DNA of 7,420 nt from Clostridiaceae bacterium UBA6085 (GCA_002428605.1 DIXH01000006.1:1-7420); one strand, 5' to 3'. Positions 1 through 5,077 are shown, counted from the stretch's first letter. Made by a program: numbers and translations. Notes: generated by a model from the letters alone, not told the origin.

Positions 1-833
1 ATGAACACTACCCTTACATCCTTGTTCAGTTCCTTCAGTATTCTGCCGGCTGCAATCATAGGGGATACCGATGGTGAAAGGTCAGGAACAAGGTCGTAAT
101 AGATTTTCTTCAGCATGCCTACCCACATCGGGCAGCAGCAGGAGGTTATCATGAGGTCGCCGGGTTTCTGTACCAGCTTGTCGAATTCTACTGCTTCCTT
201 TAATGTCAGCATGTCAGCAAAGAAGGCAACCTCTACCATGTCAGCAAATCCAGCCTTGGTGAATGCCTCCCGCATCATGTCCAGCGTTACGTTCTCACCG
301 AACTGGCCTGCTATTGCAGGTGCCACGGCAGCGATGACCTTGTCGCCGTTCCTTATGCTGGAGGCTACTGGCAGGAGCTCCGCTCTGTCCATAAATACGC
401 CTGAATCACATGATTCTACACAAAGCCCACATTGGATGCATCTGGAATCATCAATCACGAAGGACTTTGTTAGCGGATCTTTTACTATTGCATTGAATGG
501 GCAGACGCTTTGGCATTTTGTCTTTCCAGTTGCTGACATGCAGGTAACGCTACACTCGCCGACCTTTGCTATGACATTTTTGTTCACCTGGTAATTGGTA
601 ATGGCCCGGACCAGGTTCCTTACATATTTGTCGTCATATTCAATGTCGACACCACACAGAACTGATACAATGTCTGTAAAGAAATCAAGGTCTTCCCTCT
701 CCTGGGAAAGGACTTCAGTGAGAACCTCCCTGAAGTTGTCATTATAGTATGCGGAAACAAGCCTCTTGAACAACTCCTCGTGCCTTGACATTTTCACGGC
801 ATGCCGCATGGGAATTCCACACGGCTTTGCCAT
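1..833 (-). CDS. [FeFe]-hydrogenase-family protein, N-terminal part (C-terminus beyond window)
   Basis: Read on the minus strand, the frame is open from ATG at 833 to the window edge (277 codons seen). About 90 helical N-terminal residues come first. A two-cluster ferredoxin domain follows: C94-x3-C98-x8-C107-x3-C111-P, then C132-x2-C135-x2-C138-x3-C142. The H-cluster domain then begins, with first active-site motif T230-S-C-C-C-P-M-W237. In family knowledge this motif supplies a cysteine ligand of the H-cluster; the usual form is TSCCPxW, so a Cys replaces the Ser here. The MPCxxK and final Cys motifs lie outside the window, so activity cannot be judged. The ATG at 833 is chosen because GGAAGGGGGG lies just upstream; in-frame ATGs at 809 and 791 have poor ribosome sites. 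Family assignment is firm. The variant L1 motif and short ferredoxin-only N-terminus suggest a non-prototypical (group B/C-like) hydrogenase, possibly sensory or electron-bifurcation linked; that subgroup is inferred. Confidence 0.87.
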   Translation of the reverse strand, partial: MAKPCGIPMRHAVKMSRHEELFKRLVSAYYNDNFREVLTEVLSQEREDLDFFTDIVSVLCGVDIEYDDKYVRNLVRAITNYQVNKNVIAKVGECSVTCMSATGKTKCQSVCPFNAIVKDPLTKSFVIDDSRCIQCGLCVESCDSGVFMDRAELLPVASSIRNGDKVIAAVAPAIAGQFGENVTLDMMREAFTKAGFADMVEVAFFADMLTLKEAVEFDKLVQKPGDLMITSCCCPMWVGMLKKIYYDLVPDLSPSVSPMIAAGRILKELNKDVRVVF

Positions 834-873
834 TCCCCCCCTTCCAATACCGTTTTTTGTACCCTATGACTTC

Positions 874-902
874 ATTCTATATTTAATTCCAGGTCACCTC
901 AA
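874..902 (-). promoter_or_regulatory. Predicted sigma-A promoter of the hydrogenase gene
   Basis: On the minus strand, -35 TTGAGG (897-902) and -10 TAGAAT (874-879) are separated by exactly 17 bases. Transcription would start near 867, giving a leader of about 33 bases that contains the G-rich ribosome binding site. The match is by eye (4/6 and 5/6). Confidence 0.55.
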
Positions 903-940
903 TACTTTAACCGTGTTATGGAGGTAAACATTGCTTCTCA

Positions 941-969
941 TTGTGGAATCATCGAAGAAAAGATAGAAT
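941..969 (+). promoter_or_regulatory. Predicted promoter of the intron-trmN6-rsmI transcript
   Basis: TTGTGG (941-946) and TAGAAT (964-969) are separated by 17 bases. The -10 is a 5/6 match; the -35 is weak (3/6). The predicted start, near 976, would leave only about 11 bases of 5' exon before the intron, enough for the SD/IBS1 sequence. A weaker upstream alternative (TTGTAC at 857-862 with TATTTA at 880-885) would give a longer leader. The stretch 834-986 holds the two divergent promoters and no convincing gene. Confidence 0.45.
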
Positions 970-978
970 ATACAAAGA

Positions 979-986
979 CGGAGGTG
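979..986 (+). promoter_or_regulatory. 5' half of a split Shine-Dalgarno sequence; also intron-binding site IBS1
   Basis: The sequence CGGAGGTG ends exactly at the predicted 5' splice site. Its last six bases, GAGGTG (981-986), are the exact reverse complement of CACCTC at 1183-1188 in the intron, so they act as IBS1. Once the intron is removed they join ATTTTATG (1667-1674), giving GGAGGTGATTTTATG: a nine-base match to the complement of the 16S rRNA 3' end, with seven bases between GGAGG and ATG. Before splicing, the SD lies 680 bases from the start codon and is paired with the intron. Confidence 0.82.
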
Positions 987-1176
987 GTGCGCCAGTTCGG
1001 CGCTGAGAATATAACTGGTGGGAACCCAGTCTGGTAAGTGTTAGCCACACGCCGGTATCCAGCCTTGGAGCCGAAGCCGTGAGGTCAGGTTTAAGCGTAG
1101 GCAGGAAACCATACGAGCCGTAATGCGAAAGCGTAAAGTGATTGAGCCTCGTTAGATTAAATAGAATGGAAGCTGA

Positions 1177-1192
1177 TGCCGTCACCTCGGCA
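1177..1192 (+). other. EBS1 hairpin of the group II intron, identical to the 16S anti-SD core
   Basis: TGCCG (1177-1181) pairs with CGGCA (1188-1192) and presents the loop TCACCT. CACCTC (1183-1188) pairs with GAGGTG (981-986) at the end of the 5' exon, six Watson-Crick pairs. T1182, just before EBS1, can also pair with A1667, the first base of the 3' exon (a delta-delta' type contact). The string TCACCTC is the same as the anti-Shine-Dalgarno core at the 3' end of bacterial 16S rRNA. The position within domain I fits the known placement of EBS1, but the full domain I fold was not computed. Confidence 0.75.
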
Positions 1193-1553
1193 GCAAGCAA
1201 TAATGCTTATTCGCAATGGCAAGAATAAGCAGGTTCCATCGGGGTCCGAGAGCACGGCGAGTATGAGAGATTTATTTTCAACGTACCTGGGAGGCCTTGC
1301 AGGCTCTCGTAAGAGTATCGTCCATACAAGGAGCATTTCATCCAAGATGGAGGAAAAGGCCAGCAAGGAGTCGGATTCACTCGTAGTACCGATGAAACCA
1401 GTAATGAAGGTGGATGGAAGGGGTGGACATACAAACCGCTCTCAGAGAGCATATCTTTCTTGGAAGAGGTACAAAATGTTATTGGGGAATCATCCAATAA
1501 CAGAGCCAAGGATTTATGTGAACATATGGCAAGCTTTGTAAGGATTGTATGAA

Positions 1554-1586
1554 GAGCCCGTTGCCTTAATAGGGCACGACGGGTTC
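1554..1586 (+). ncRNA. Group II intron domain V (catalytic hairpin)
   Basis: This is a 33-nt hairpin. The lower stem pairs GAGCCCGT (1554-1561) with ACGGGTTC (1579-1586), a two-base CG bulge sits at 1577-1578, and the upper stem pairs TGCC (1562-1565) with GGCA (1573-1576). The catalytic AGC triad is A1555-G1556-C1557. The apex TTAATAG closes at best by one T-G pair and leaves a five-base loop, not the usual GNRA tetraloop that makes the zeta contact. All other canonical features are intact. Confidence 0.87.
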
Positions 1587-1596
1587 TGTGAGGGGC

Positions 1597-1662
1597 AGAG
1601 ACAGAAACCTCACGAACAATATAAATATATATATGAGTGAGGTGAAGGTCGAGCTGTCTACT
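1597..1662 (+). ncRNA. Group II intron domain VI with branch-point adenosine A1660
   Basis: AG (1597-1598) pairs with CT (1661-1662), and AGACAG (1599-1604) pairs with CTGTCT (1654-1659). A1660 is left as a single bulged adenosine seven bases from the intron end, the textbook position for the lariat branch point. A distal stem pairs ACCTCAC (1607-1613) with GTGAGGT (1637-1643) around an AT-rich loop. The terminal CTCGAC (1661-1666) marks the 3' splice site. Confidence 0.85.
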
Positions 1663-1671
1663 CGACATTTT

Positions 1672-2424
1672 ATGGAAAACCATACACTGCTTCAAGAGGA
1701 CGAGAGCCTTGAGGATCTGCAGCTTAAGGGGCTTGTCATTATTCAGAAGAAAAAGGGATTCAGGTTCGGCGTGGACGCGGTGCTGCTATCGCATTTCTCG
1801 AGCATCAGGAAAGGCTCCAGGGTCATGGACCTGTGCACTGGAACAGGGATAGTACCGGTCCTCCTTGCAGGGAAGACCGAAGCCTCTGAAATTTGCGGAC
1901 TTGAGATCCAGGAGGATTTTGCGTCTATGGCAAAACGTACGATTAAGATCAACAGCCTCCAGGATAGGATTTCAATAATCGAGGGCGACTTGAAGGACCA
2001 TAAGCTGCTGAAGGGCATGGGCTTGTTCGATGCGGTCACTGTAAATCCGCCCTACAAGAAAAGGCATTCCGGAATCAGAAATCCTGAGGATTCACTTGCA
2101 ATTGCAAGGCATGAGGTGGCATTGGAGCTTGAAGATGTCATACTTGCATCGAAGATGCTTCTCAAGGATGGCGGCAGGCTGTTCATGGTGCACAGGCCAG
2201 AGAGGATCGCAGACATACTTGAGCTTATGAGGAAGCATAAAATAGAACCCAAGAGGATACAGACAGTACATCCTTCCTTTGGAAAGGCTCCGAACATAGT
2301 CCTTGTTGAAGGGCAGAAATACGGTGGTGAGTTCCTGAAATGGGCAGAACCGATTTACGTTTATTCTGAAAATGGCGGTTACTCGGACCAGATAAGAGAA
2401 ATCTATGGAGATGATCGAAGATGA
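1672..2424 (+). CDS. trmN6: tRNA1(Val) A37 N6-methyltransferase family (TrmN6/YabB-like)
   Basis: This 250-aa SAM-dependent methyltransferase matches the YabB/TrmN6 family in length and order. The N-terminal segment LQLKGLVIIQKKKGFRFGVD is typical. SAM motif I is VMDLCTGTG (residues 51-59), with an acidic E78 at the end of strand 2. The N6-adenine motif NPPY is at 125-128, followed by KKRHSG. Family members methylate the N6 of A37 in a valine tRNA; the exact substrate is inferred. The start at 1672 is chosen because the group II intron ends at 1666 and splicing places GGAGGTG seven bases upstream. The frame stays open upstream to GTG 1588 and ATG 1633, but those codons lie in intron domains V and VI and lack an SD, so longer versions are probably artefacts of reading unspliced sequence. 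The stop overlaps the rsmI start (ATGA), as expected for translational coupling; yabB and rsmI are also close neighbours in Bacillus. Confidence 0.9.
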   Translation: MENHTLLQEDESLEDLQLKGLVIIQKKKGFRFGVDAVLLSHFSSIRKGSRVMDLCTGTGIVPVLLAGKTEASEICGLEIQEDFASMAKRTIKINSLQDRISIIEGDLKDHKLLKGMGLFDAVTVNPPYKKRHSGIRNPEDSLAIARHEVALELEDVILASKMLLKDGGRLFMVHRPERIADILELMRKHKIEPKRIQTVHPSFGKAPNIVLVEGQKYGGEFLKWAEPIYVYSENGGYSDQIREIYGDDRR

Positions 2425-3260
2425 CAAAGCTTTATATAGTTCCAACCCCCATCGGTAATCTGGGGGACATGACACTAAGGGCACTTGAGGTCCTGAAGAC
2501 CTGCGATGCAATAGCGTGCGAAGACACAAGGGTGACCTCAAAGCTGCTGTCAAGGTTTGATATCAGAAAACCGCTAATTGGCTACAGGGAACACAACGAG
2601 GTAAGGAACGGTGAGTTCATACTCGAAAGGGTCAGGAACGGAGAAAACATAGCATTGGTAACTGATGCCGGAATGCCTGGGATTTCTGATCCGGGCGAAG
2701 TGGTAATCAAGGCTGCGATAAGAGAAGGTATAGAATTCGAGGTTTTGCCAGGTCCTTCCGCTGCTGTGACAGCACTTGTATCTTCAGGCCTTTATACTGG
2801 AAGGCATACCTTCCTGGGATTCATCGGCAAATCACGCAAGGAGAAGCGAGATGTCCTCACGGAGTACAAGGACAGGACTGAGACAATCATAATATATGAG
2901 GCACCGCACAGGCTTAGGGATACTCTGGATGCGATGCTCGAAGTCCTTGGAGACAGGGAGGCATGCGCCTCAAGGGAGATCACCAAGCTTCATGAGGAGC
3001 ATATAAGAGGAAGAATCAGTGAACTTATTGGAGTATTCAAAGACAGGGAACCCAGGGGAGAATTTGTAATCTGCATATCCGGAAGGACAAGGCAGGAGCT
3101 GATTGATGAAAAAGCTCTTGCGTTCAGCGAAATGTCAATCAAAGAGCATCTTCTGATGGTCATAGGTTCTGGAATTGATAAGAAGGAAGCAATAGCTCTC
3201 GTAGCAAAAGAGCGGGATATACCTAAAAAGGATGTATACAAGGAAAGTTTGGATATTTAA
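2421..3260 (+). CDS. rsmI: 16S rRNA (cytidine1402-2'-O)-methyltransferase RsmI
   Basis: This 279-aa protein of the SAM-dependent tetrapyrrole methylase fold has full family length. The N-terminal motif PTPIGNLGDMT is at residues 8-18, EDTR at 34-37 and VTDAGMPGISDPG at 80-92. PGPSA is at 110-114, followed by the FLGF segment at 131-134. RsmI 2'-O-methylates C1402 in the ribosomal P site and supports decoding fidelity. The start overlaps the trmN6 stop by four bases. Its own SD (GGAG at 2406-2409) is weak and about 11 bases away, so translation probably depends on ribosomes finishing trmN6, placing rsmI indirectly under the control of intron splicing. No terminator is visible after the stop. 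Confidence 0.96.
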   Translation: MTKLYIVPTPIGNLGDMTLRALEVLKTCDAIACEDTRVTSKLLSRFDIRKPLIGYREHNEVRNGEFILERVRNGENIALVTDAGMPGISDPGEVVIKAAIREGIEFEVLPGPSAAVTALVSSGLYTGRHTFLGFIGKSRKEKRDVLTEYKDRTETIIIYEAPHRLRDTLDAMLEVLGDREACASREITKLHEEHIRGRISELIGVFKDREPRGEFVICISGRTRQELIDEKALAFSEMSIKEHLLMVIGSGIDKKEAIALVAKERDIPKKDVYKESLDI

Positions 3261-3288
3261 AAATTAGATTATATGGTAAAATATAACG

Positions 3289-3294
3289 TATAAT
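3289..3294 (+). promoter_or_regulatory. Candidate -10 box for the DUF1836-yvrJ genes
   Basis: A perfect TATAAT lies in the AT-rich gap after rsmI. No good -35 is seen at 17 bases, though TTAGAT (3264-3269) lies 19 bases upstream. The start would fall near 3301, leaving a leader of about 26 bases that contains AGAAGGTGG. Confidence 0.42.
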
Positions 3295-3326
3295 ACAGTA
3301 TGATTTGTGAGAGAAGGTGGACGCTA

Positions 3327-3923
3327 TTGCATGAACTGGAGAAATCGGTAAATCTTGGAGACCTTAATCTTAACGTAAAGAACCTTGCCAGGACAACTTT
3401 GATTCCAATCGAGGATTTTCCCAAGTATGACCTGTTCCTGTCCCAGGTAATCGAATTCCTGGAGACTGTGTTCAAGGATGAGAAATACACTGTGAATATC
3501 ATCCAGAACTACATTAAGAATGAGATAATAACAAAACCTGTAGATGGGAAGAAGAAGGGCTATACGAGGATACACCTTATCGAGCTTTTCTTCATCAGCT
3601 ACATGAGGCCCGTGCTTACAATGGAAGAGATCAGAAAAGTATTCAGGCTCGCATTCAACAACATCAATGACAGGACAGATGACATAATATCATTTGATAC
3701 TGCGTATGAGATCTTCTACAATATCCAGAGGAACAAGGATATTTTTGACATGAGCAAGGGCATATTCAGCAATACGAAGCTTGAAAACATAGTCAGTACT
3801 TTGAACCTAAAGGAAGCTGACAAGGACAGGATAAAGACTTTCATTGCGGTCATGGCGCTTATTTCCGAAGCCAGCTTCATAAAGACAAGCGTAAAAAGCC
3901 TGATTCTTGATGCCAAGGAGTAG
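3327..3923 (+). CDS. DUF1836 domain protein (predicted DNA-binding, unknown role)
   Basis: This is a 198-aa protein if started at TTG 3327. The stretch YTVNIIQNYIKNEIITKP, then KGYTRIHLIELFFISYMRPVL and MEEIRKVFRLAFN, is the characteristic DUF1836 segment. It resembles a MerR-like winged helix: helix, tight turn, basic 'wing', then a helix. The C-terminal half is helical and charged and holds no catalytic motif. The TTG start is preferred because AGAAGGTGG (3312-3320) sits six bases before it. The in-frame ATG at 3300 has no SD and coincides with the predicted transcription start, so it would produce an essentially leaderless message. The gene lies 66 bases after rsmI and is followed by yvrJ. 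No target or ligand can be inferred from the sequence. Confidence 0.82.
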   Translation: MHELEKSVNLGDLNLNVKNLARTTLIPIEDFPKYDLFLSQVIEFLETVFKDEKYTVNIIQNYIKNEIITKPVDGKKKGYTRIHLIELFFISYMRPVLTMEEIRKVFRLAFNNINDRTDDIISFDTAYEIFYNIQRNKDIFDMSKGIFSNTKLENIVSTLNLKEADKDRIKTFIAVMALISEASFIKTSVKSLILDAKE

Positions 3924-3965
3924 CAATTCAGAGTAAACCGGCATATTTATCACAGGGGTGATAAA

Positions 3966-4112
3966 ATGGATGTTCTCATAAGTGCGGTATCAGACATAGG
4001 TTTCCCTATGGTAGTGGCAATCTATCTCCTGACAAGGATCGAGGGGAAAATGGAAAGCCTGACTGTAAGCATCAATAATCTGTCGACCATACTTGACCAG
4101 AACCTGAAGTGA
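3966..4112 (+). CDS. YvrJ family small membrane protein
   Basis: This 48-aa ORF has a strong SD (AGGGGTGAT, 3954-3962) just before ATG 3966. The N-terminal half (residues 4-22, ISAVSDIGFPMVVAIYLL) is a single hydrophobic membrane segment with the GFP turn typical of YvrJ proteins. The C-terminal half (24-48) is amphipathic and charged, starting R-I-E-x-K, and is probably cytoplasmic coiled helix. YvrJ-family proteins have no established function. The ORF follows the DUF1836 gene by 42 bases in the same direction and probably shares its transcript, ending at the terminator at 4241-4271. Confidence 0.83.
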   Translation: MDVLISAVSDIGFPMVVAIYLLTRIEGKMESLTVSINNLSTILDQNLK

Positions 4113-4119
4113 TTCCAAT

Positions 4120-4230
4120 ATTCTTACAAAATTTCCATGAGGGACACACAATGGTAACTTCTGTCTGATAAATTGGAAATATGAAGAATCCCCTTTATCA
4201 ACATTATTTTGAAGCATAATCGTTTATGCT
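4120..4230 (+). other. Structured 3' untranslated region after yvrJ
   Basis: Two nested helices can form: ATTCTT (4120-4125) with AAGAAT (4184-4189), and ATTTCCA (4131-4137) with TGGAAAT (4174-4180), enclosing a loop where GACA (4143-4146) can meet TGTC (4162-4165). A separate perfect hairpin, AGCATAA-TCGT-TTATGCT, lies at 4213-4230 and has no U-tract, so it is not a terminator. No gene is seen in 4113-4308. Function is unknown, and short AT-rich helices can occur by chance. Confidence 0.35.
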
Positions 4231-4240
4231 CTCTCCTTTG

Positions 4241-4271
4241 AAGCTCCTTTTTTTGGGGCTTTCTTTTTTTT
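4241..4271 (+). terminator. Rho-independent terminator of the plus-strand operon
   Basis: AAGCTCC (4241-4247) pairs with GGGGCTT (4255-4261), with one G-U pair and a seven-T loop. A long T-tract interrupted by one C follows to 4271. It closes the trmN6-rsmI-DUF1836-yvrJ transcript(s), facing the convergent selenoprotein gene. Confidence 0.8.
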
Positions 4272-4301
4272 AAGCAAAAGGACCGGAAAAATCCGGTCCT
4301 T
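4272..4301 (-). terminator. Rho-independent terminator of the downstream HesB-like selenoprotein gene
   Basis: A perfect 10-bp stem, AAGGACCGGA (4278-4287) against TCCGGTCCTT (4292-4301), encloses a four-base loop. Read on the minus strand, the stem runs into TTTTGCTTA. It starts eight bases after the stop of the gene at 4309-4611. Confidence 0.85.
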
Positions 4302-4308
4302 AGTTATG

Positions 4309-4611
4309 TCAGCAATCAGATGCAGACAGGTCTCGTCCTCTTTCACTCATAAGTACGAATCTGCCGCCAAAAAATGTCTTGATGTACTTTATCCGGACAT
4401 TCTGGAAAAAGAATGCCATATCTCCATCAGCTGCAATTTTAATTCCGTCCTGCTCGTATACCTCGTCCTCATTAGATAGTTCACCCTGAACTATTTCGAA
4501 ACTCGGGCCGCCTCAGCCAAAGCCCATCATGGCTATTCTGTATATATTTCCTTCCTTCTTGAGCTGCTTCTTCATCTCTTCGATAGTATTTTCATCTATA
4601 TGAATCTGCAT
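4309..4611 (-). CDS. HesB-like selenoprotein, copy A (UGA33 = selenocysteine)
   Basis: This is a 100-aa protein read through an in-frame UGA at 4513-4515 (codon 33), giving G30-F-G-U33-G-G-P36. HesB-like proteins related to the IscA/ErpA Fe-S scaffold fold are a known bacterial selenoprotein family with this Sec in a GxGUGGP setting. The case for Sec over a nonsense mutation is strong: reading frame and codon use are undisturbed on both sides, a SECIS hairpin lies 26 bases after UGA, and a tandem paralog keeps UGA at the same codon. The C-terminal Cys motif of IscA is absent; the protein ends in a 12-residue tail with a final Cys100, a possible redox partner for Sec33 (inference). ATG 4611 follows a perfect GGAGG with a five-base spacer (complement of CCTCC). 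It has its own promoter and terminator. The biochemical role is not established. Confidence 0.9.
4476..4494 (-). promoter_or_regulatory. bSECIS hairpin for copy A
   Basis: On the mRNA, ATAGTTCA-GGG-TGAACTAT forms an 8-bp perfect stem with a three-base loop beginning with G. Twenty-six bases separate UGA from the loop, inside the range accepted for bacterial SECIS elements, which are bound by SelB. The hairpin lies within coding sequence for IVQGEL. Confidence 0.85.
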
Positions 4612-4639
4612 GATATCCTCCTTTCTTTTGTTTTAAAAG

Positions 4640-4648
4640 ATTATATCA
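4640..4648 (-). promoter_or_regulatory. Extended -10 promoter of HesB-like copy A
   Basis: On the minus strand, TGATATAAT (4648 down to 4640) is a perfect extended -10 (TGnTATAAT). The -35 region is poor, which an extended -10 can offset. The start near 4633 leaves a short leader with AAAGGAGG. Confidence 0.6.
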
Positions 4649-4804
4649 CGTTAGTTAGGATAAATGAAGTGCAGCATAATTTTCATGGTGTAAATCATCA
4701 AAGCATAGTGGCGGTACAGCAATGATCCATATTGCGCCTGAAGCCTGCGTAACGCGTCAGGTGTTCCTTGCAAGAAAGCTGATCCTTGAATGGAAGGTAC
4801 AGGA
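4649..4804. other. Intergenic region between the two selenoprotein genes
   Basis: No gene is supported here. A 28-codon plus-strand frame (4722-4808) has only a weak GGCGG before it, matches nothing recognised and overlaps the end of copy B. No clear terminator follows copy B, so its transcript may read on into copy A. Confidence 0.5.
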
Positions 4805-5077
4805 TTAGTCCCTGGAAATAGTGAACCTTGAACCGAAAAATGACTTTATGTACTTTATCCGCATATCATGGAAGAGGGATGCATGGGCCTTGTTTGCAAC
4901 GACCTTTATGCCATCCTGCTCGTATACCTCATCTTGACTGGATAGTTCACCCTGAACTATTTCGATACTCGGGAGATCTCAGCCAAATCCAAACATCTCG
5001 ATCCGGTAGACGCTATGTTCGTTCCTTAGGCGCCGCTGCATTTCAGCAAGGGTATTCTCATCGATTCTTATATCCAT
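4805..5077 (-). CDS. HesB-like selenoprotein, copy B (UGA33 = selenocysteine)
   Basis: This is a 90-aa protein read through UGA at 4979-4981 (codon 33). By hand alignment about 53 of the first 90 residues are identical to copy A without gaps, including MxIxIDENT, YRIxMxGFGU, EIVQGELS, DEVYEQDGIK and RIKYIKxFFG. The Sec context differs: GFGU is followed by D-L-P where copy A has G-G-P, so the Gly-Gly after Sec is lost. It also lacks the copy A tail and Cys100. An identical SECIS hairpin lies at the same 26-base distance, and ATG 5077 follows GGAGG with a five-base spacer, so the gene looks functional and not decayed. The arrangement points to tandem duplication followed by divergence around the Sec. 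The shared UGA with conserved flanking protein is the main proof that both are selenoproteins. Confidence 0.87.
4942..4960 (-). promoter_or_regulatory. bSECIS hairpin for copy B
   Basis: The stem-loop ATAGTTCA-GGG-TGAACTAT is identical to that of copy A and again begins 18 bases after UGA, with its loop 26 bases after. The two genes share 23 identical bases across this element, including every wobble position, while wobble bases differ elsewhere. Confidence 0.85.

Larger units (their letters stand above)
987..1666 (+). mobile_element. ORF-less group II intron (680 nt ribozyme) in the trmN6 5' leader
   Basis: This self-splicing ribozyme/retroelement begins with the group II 5' end GTGCG (987-991), whose GCGCC (989-993) pairs with GGCGC (999-1003). 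The domain I sequence style is that of bacterial group II introns, including a GGGGTCCGAGAGCACGG segment (1239-1255). A hairpin at 1177-1192 displays EBS1. Domain V is at 1554-1586 and domain VI at 1597-1662, with a bulged A at 1660; the 3' end is CTCGAC at 1666. The 5' end is fixed by EBS1-IBS1 pairing and the 3' end by domain VI, and together they restore a perfect SD. No reverse transcriptase/maturase is encoded: the longest frames across it show no RT motifs, and 680 nt is about the size of a ribozyme core alone. Splicing in vivo and mobility would therefore need a maturase from elsewhere. Domains II-IV were not resolved by hand. Confidence 0.88.

Noticed and set aside
115..594. Long plus-strand open frame opposite the hydrogenase gene
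   Set aside because: It is antisense to a minus-strand frame with clear ferredoxin and H-cluster motifs. Its protein is low-complexity Ser/Thr/Met-rich and has no SD.
918..1040. Small upstream ORF (MEVNIASHCG...) from ATG 918 running into the intron
   Set aside because: It has no SD and lies largely across the predicted promoter. After splicing it would read out of frame through trmN6.
1176..1541. 121-codon plus-strand frame, and long minus-strand frames across 949-1695, as possible proteins
   Set aside because: They lie in the intron ribozyme core. None has reverse transcriptase motifs (such as the YxDD box), and the sequence is explained by RNA structure.
3300..3302. ATG 3300 as the start of the DUF1836 gene
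   Set aside because: It coincides with the expected transcription start and lacks an SD, while TTG 3327 has AGAAGGTGG at ideal spacing.
4309..4311. Second UGA of copy A read as selenocysteine (giving Cys-Sec-His-Asn)
   Set aside because: The hairpin after it is followed by a T-rich tract and fits a terminator. Only two codons would be added, and copy B lacks an equivalent.
4722..4808. 28-codon plus-strand ORF between the selenoprotein genes
   Set aside because: Only a weak GGCGG precedes it, no family is recognised, and it overlaps the 3' end of copy B. The support is too thin.
4309..5077. The two HesB-like genes as pseudogenes broken by nonsense mutations
   Set aside because: The same codon is UGA in both paralogs, with identical SECIS hairpins, intact downstream frames and strong SDs. 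Independent decay would not give this pattern.
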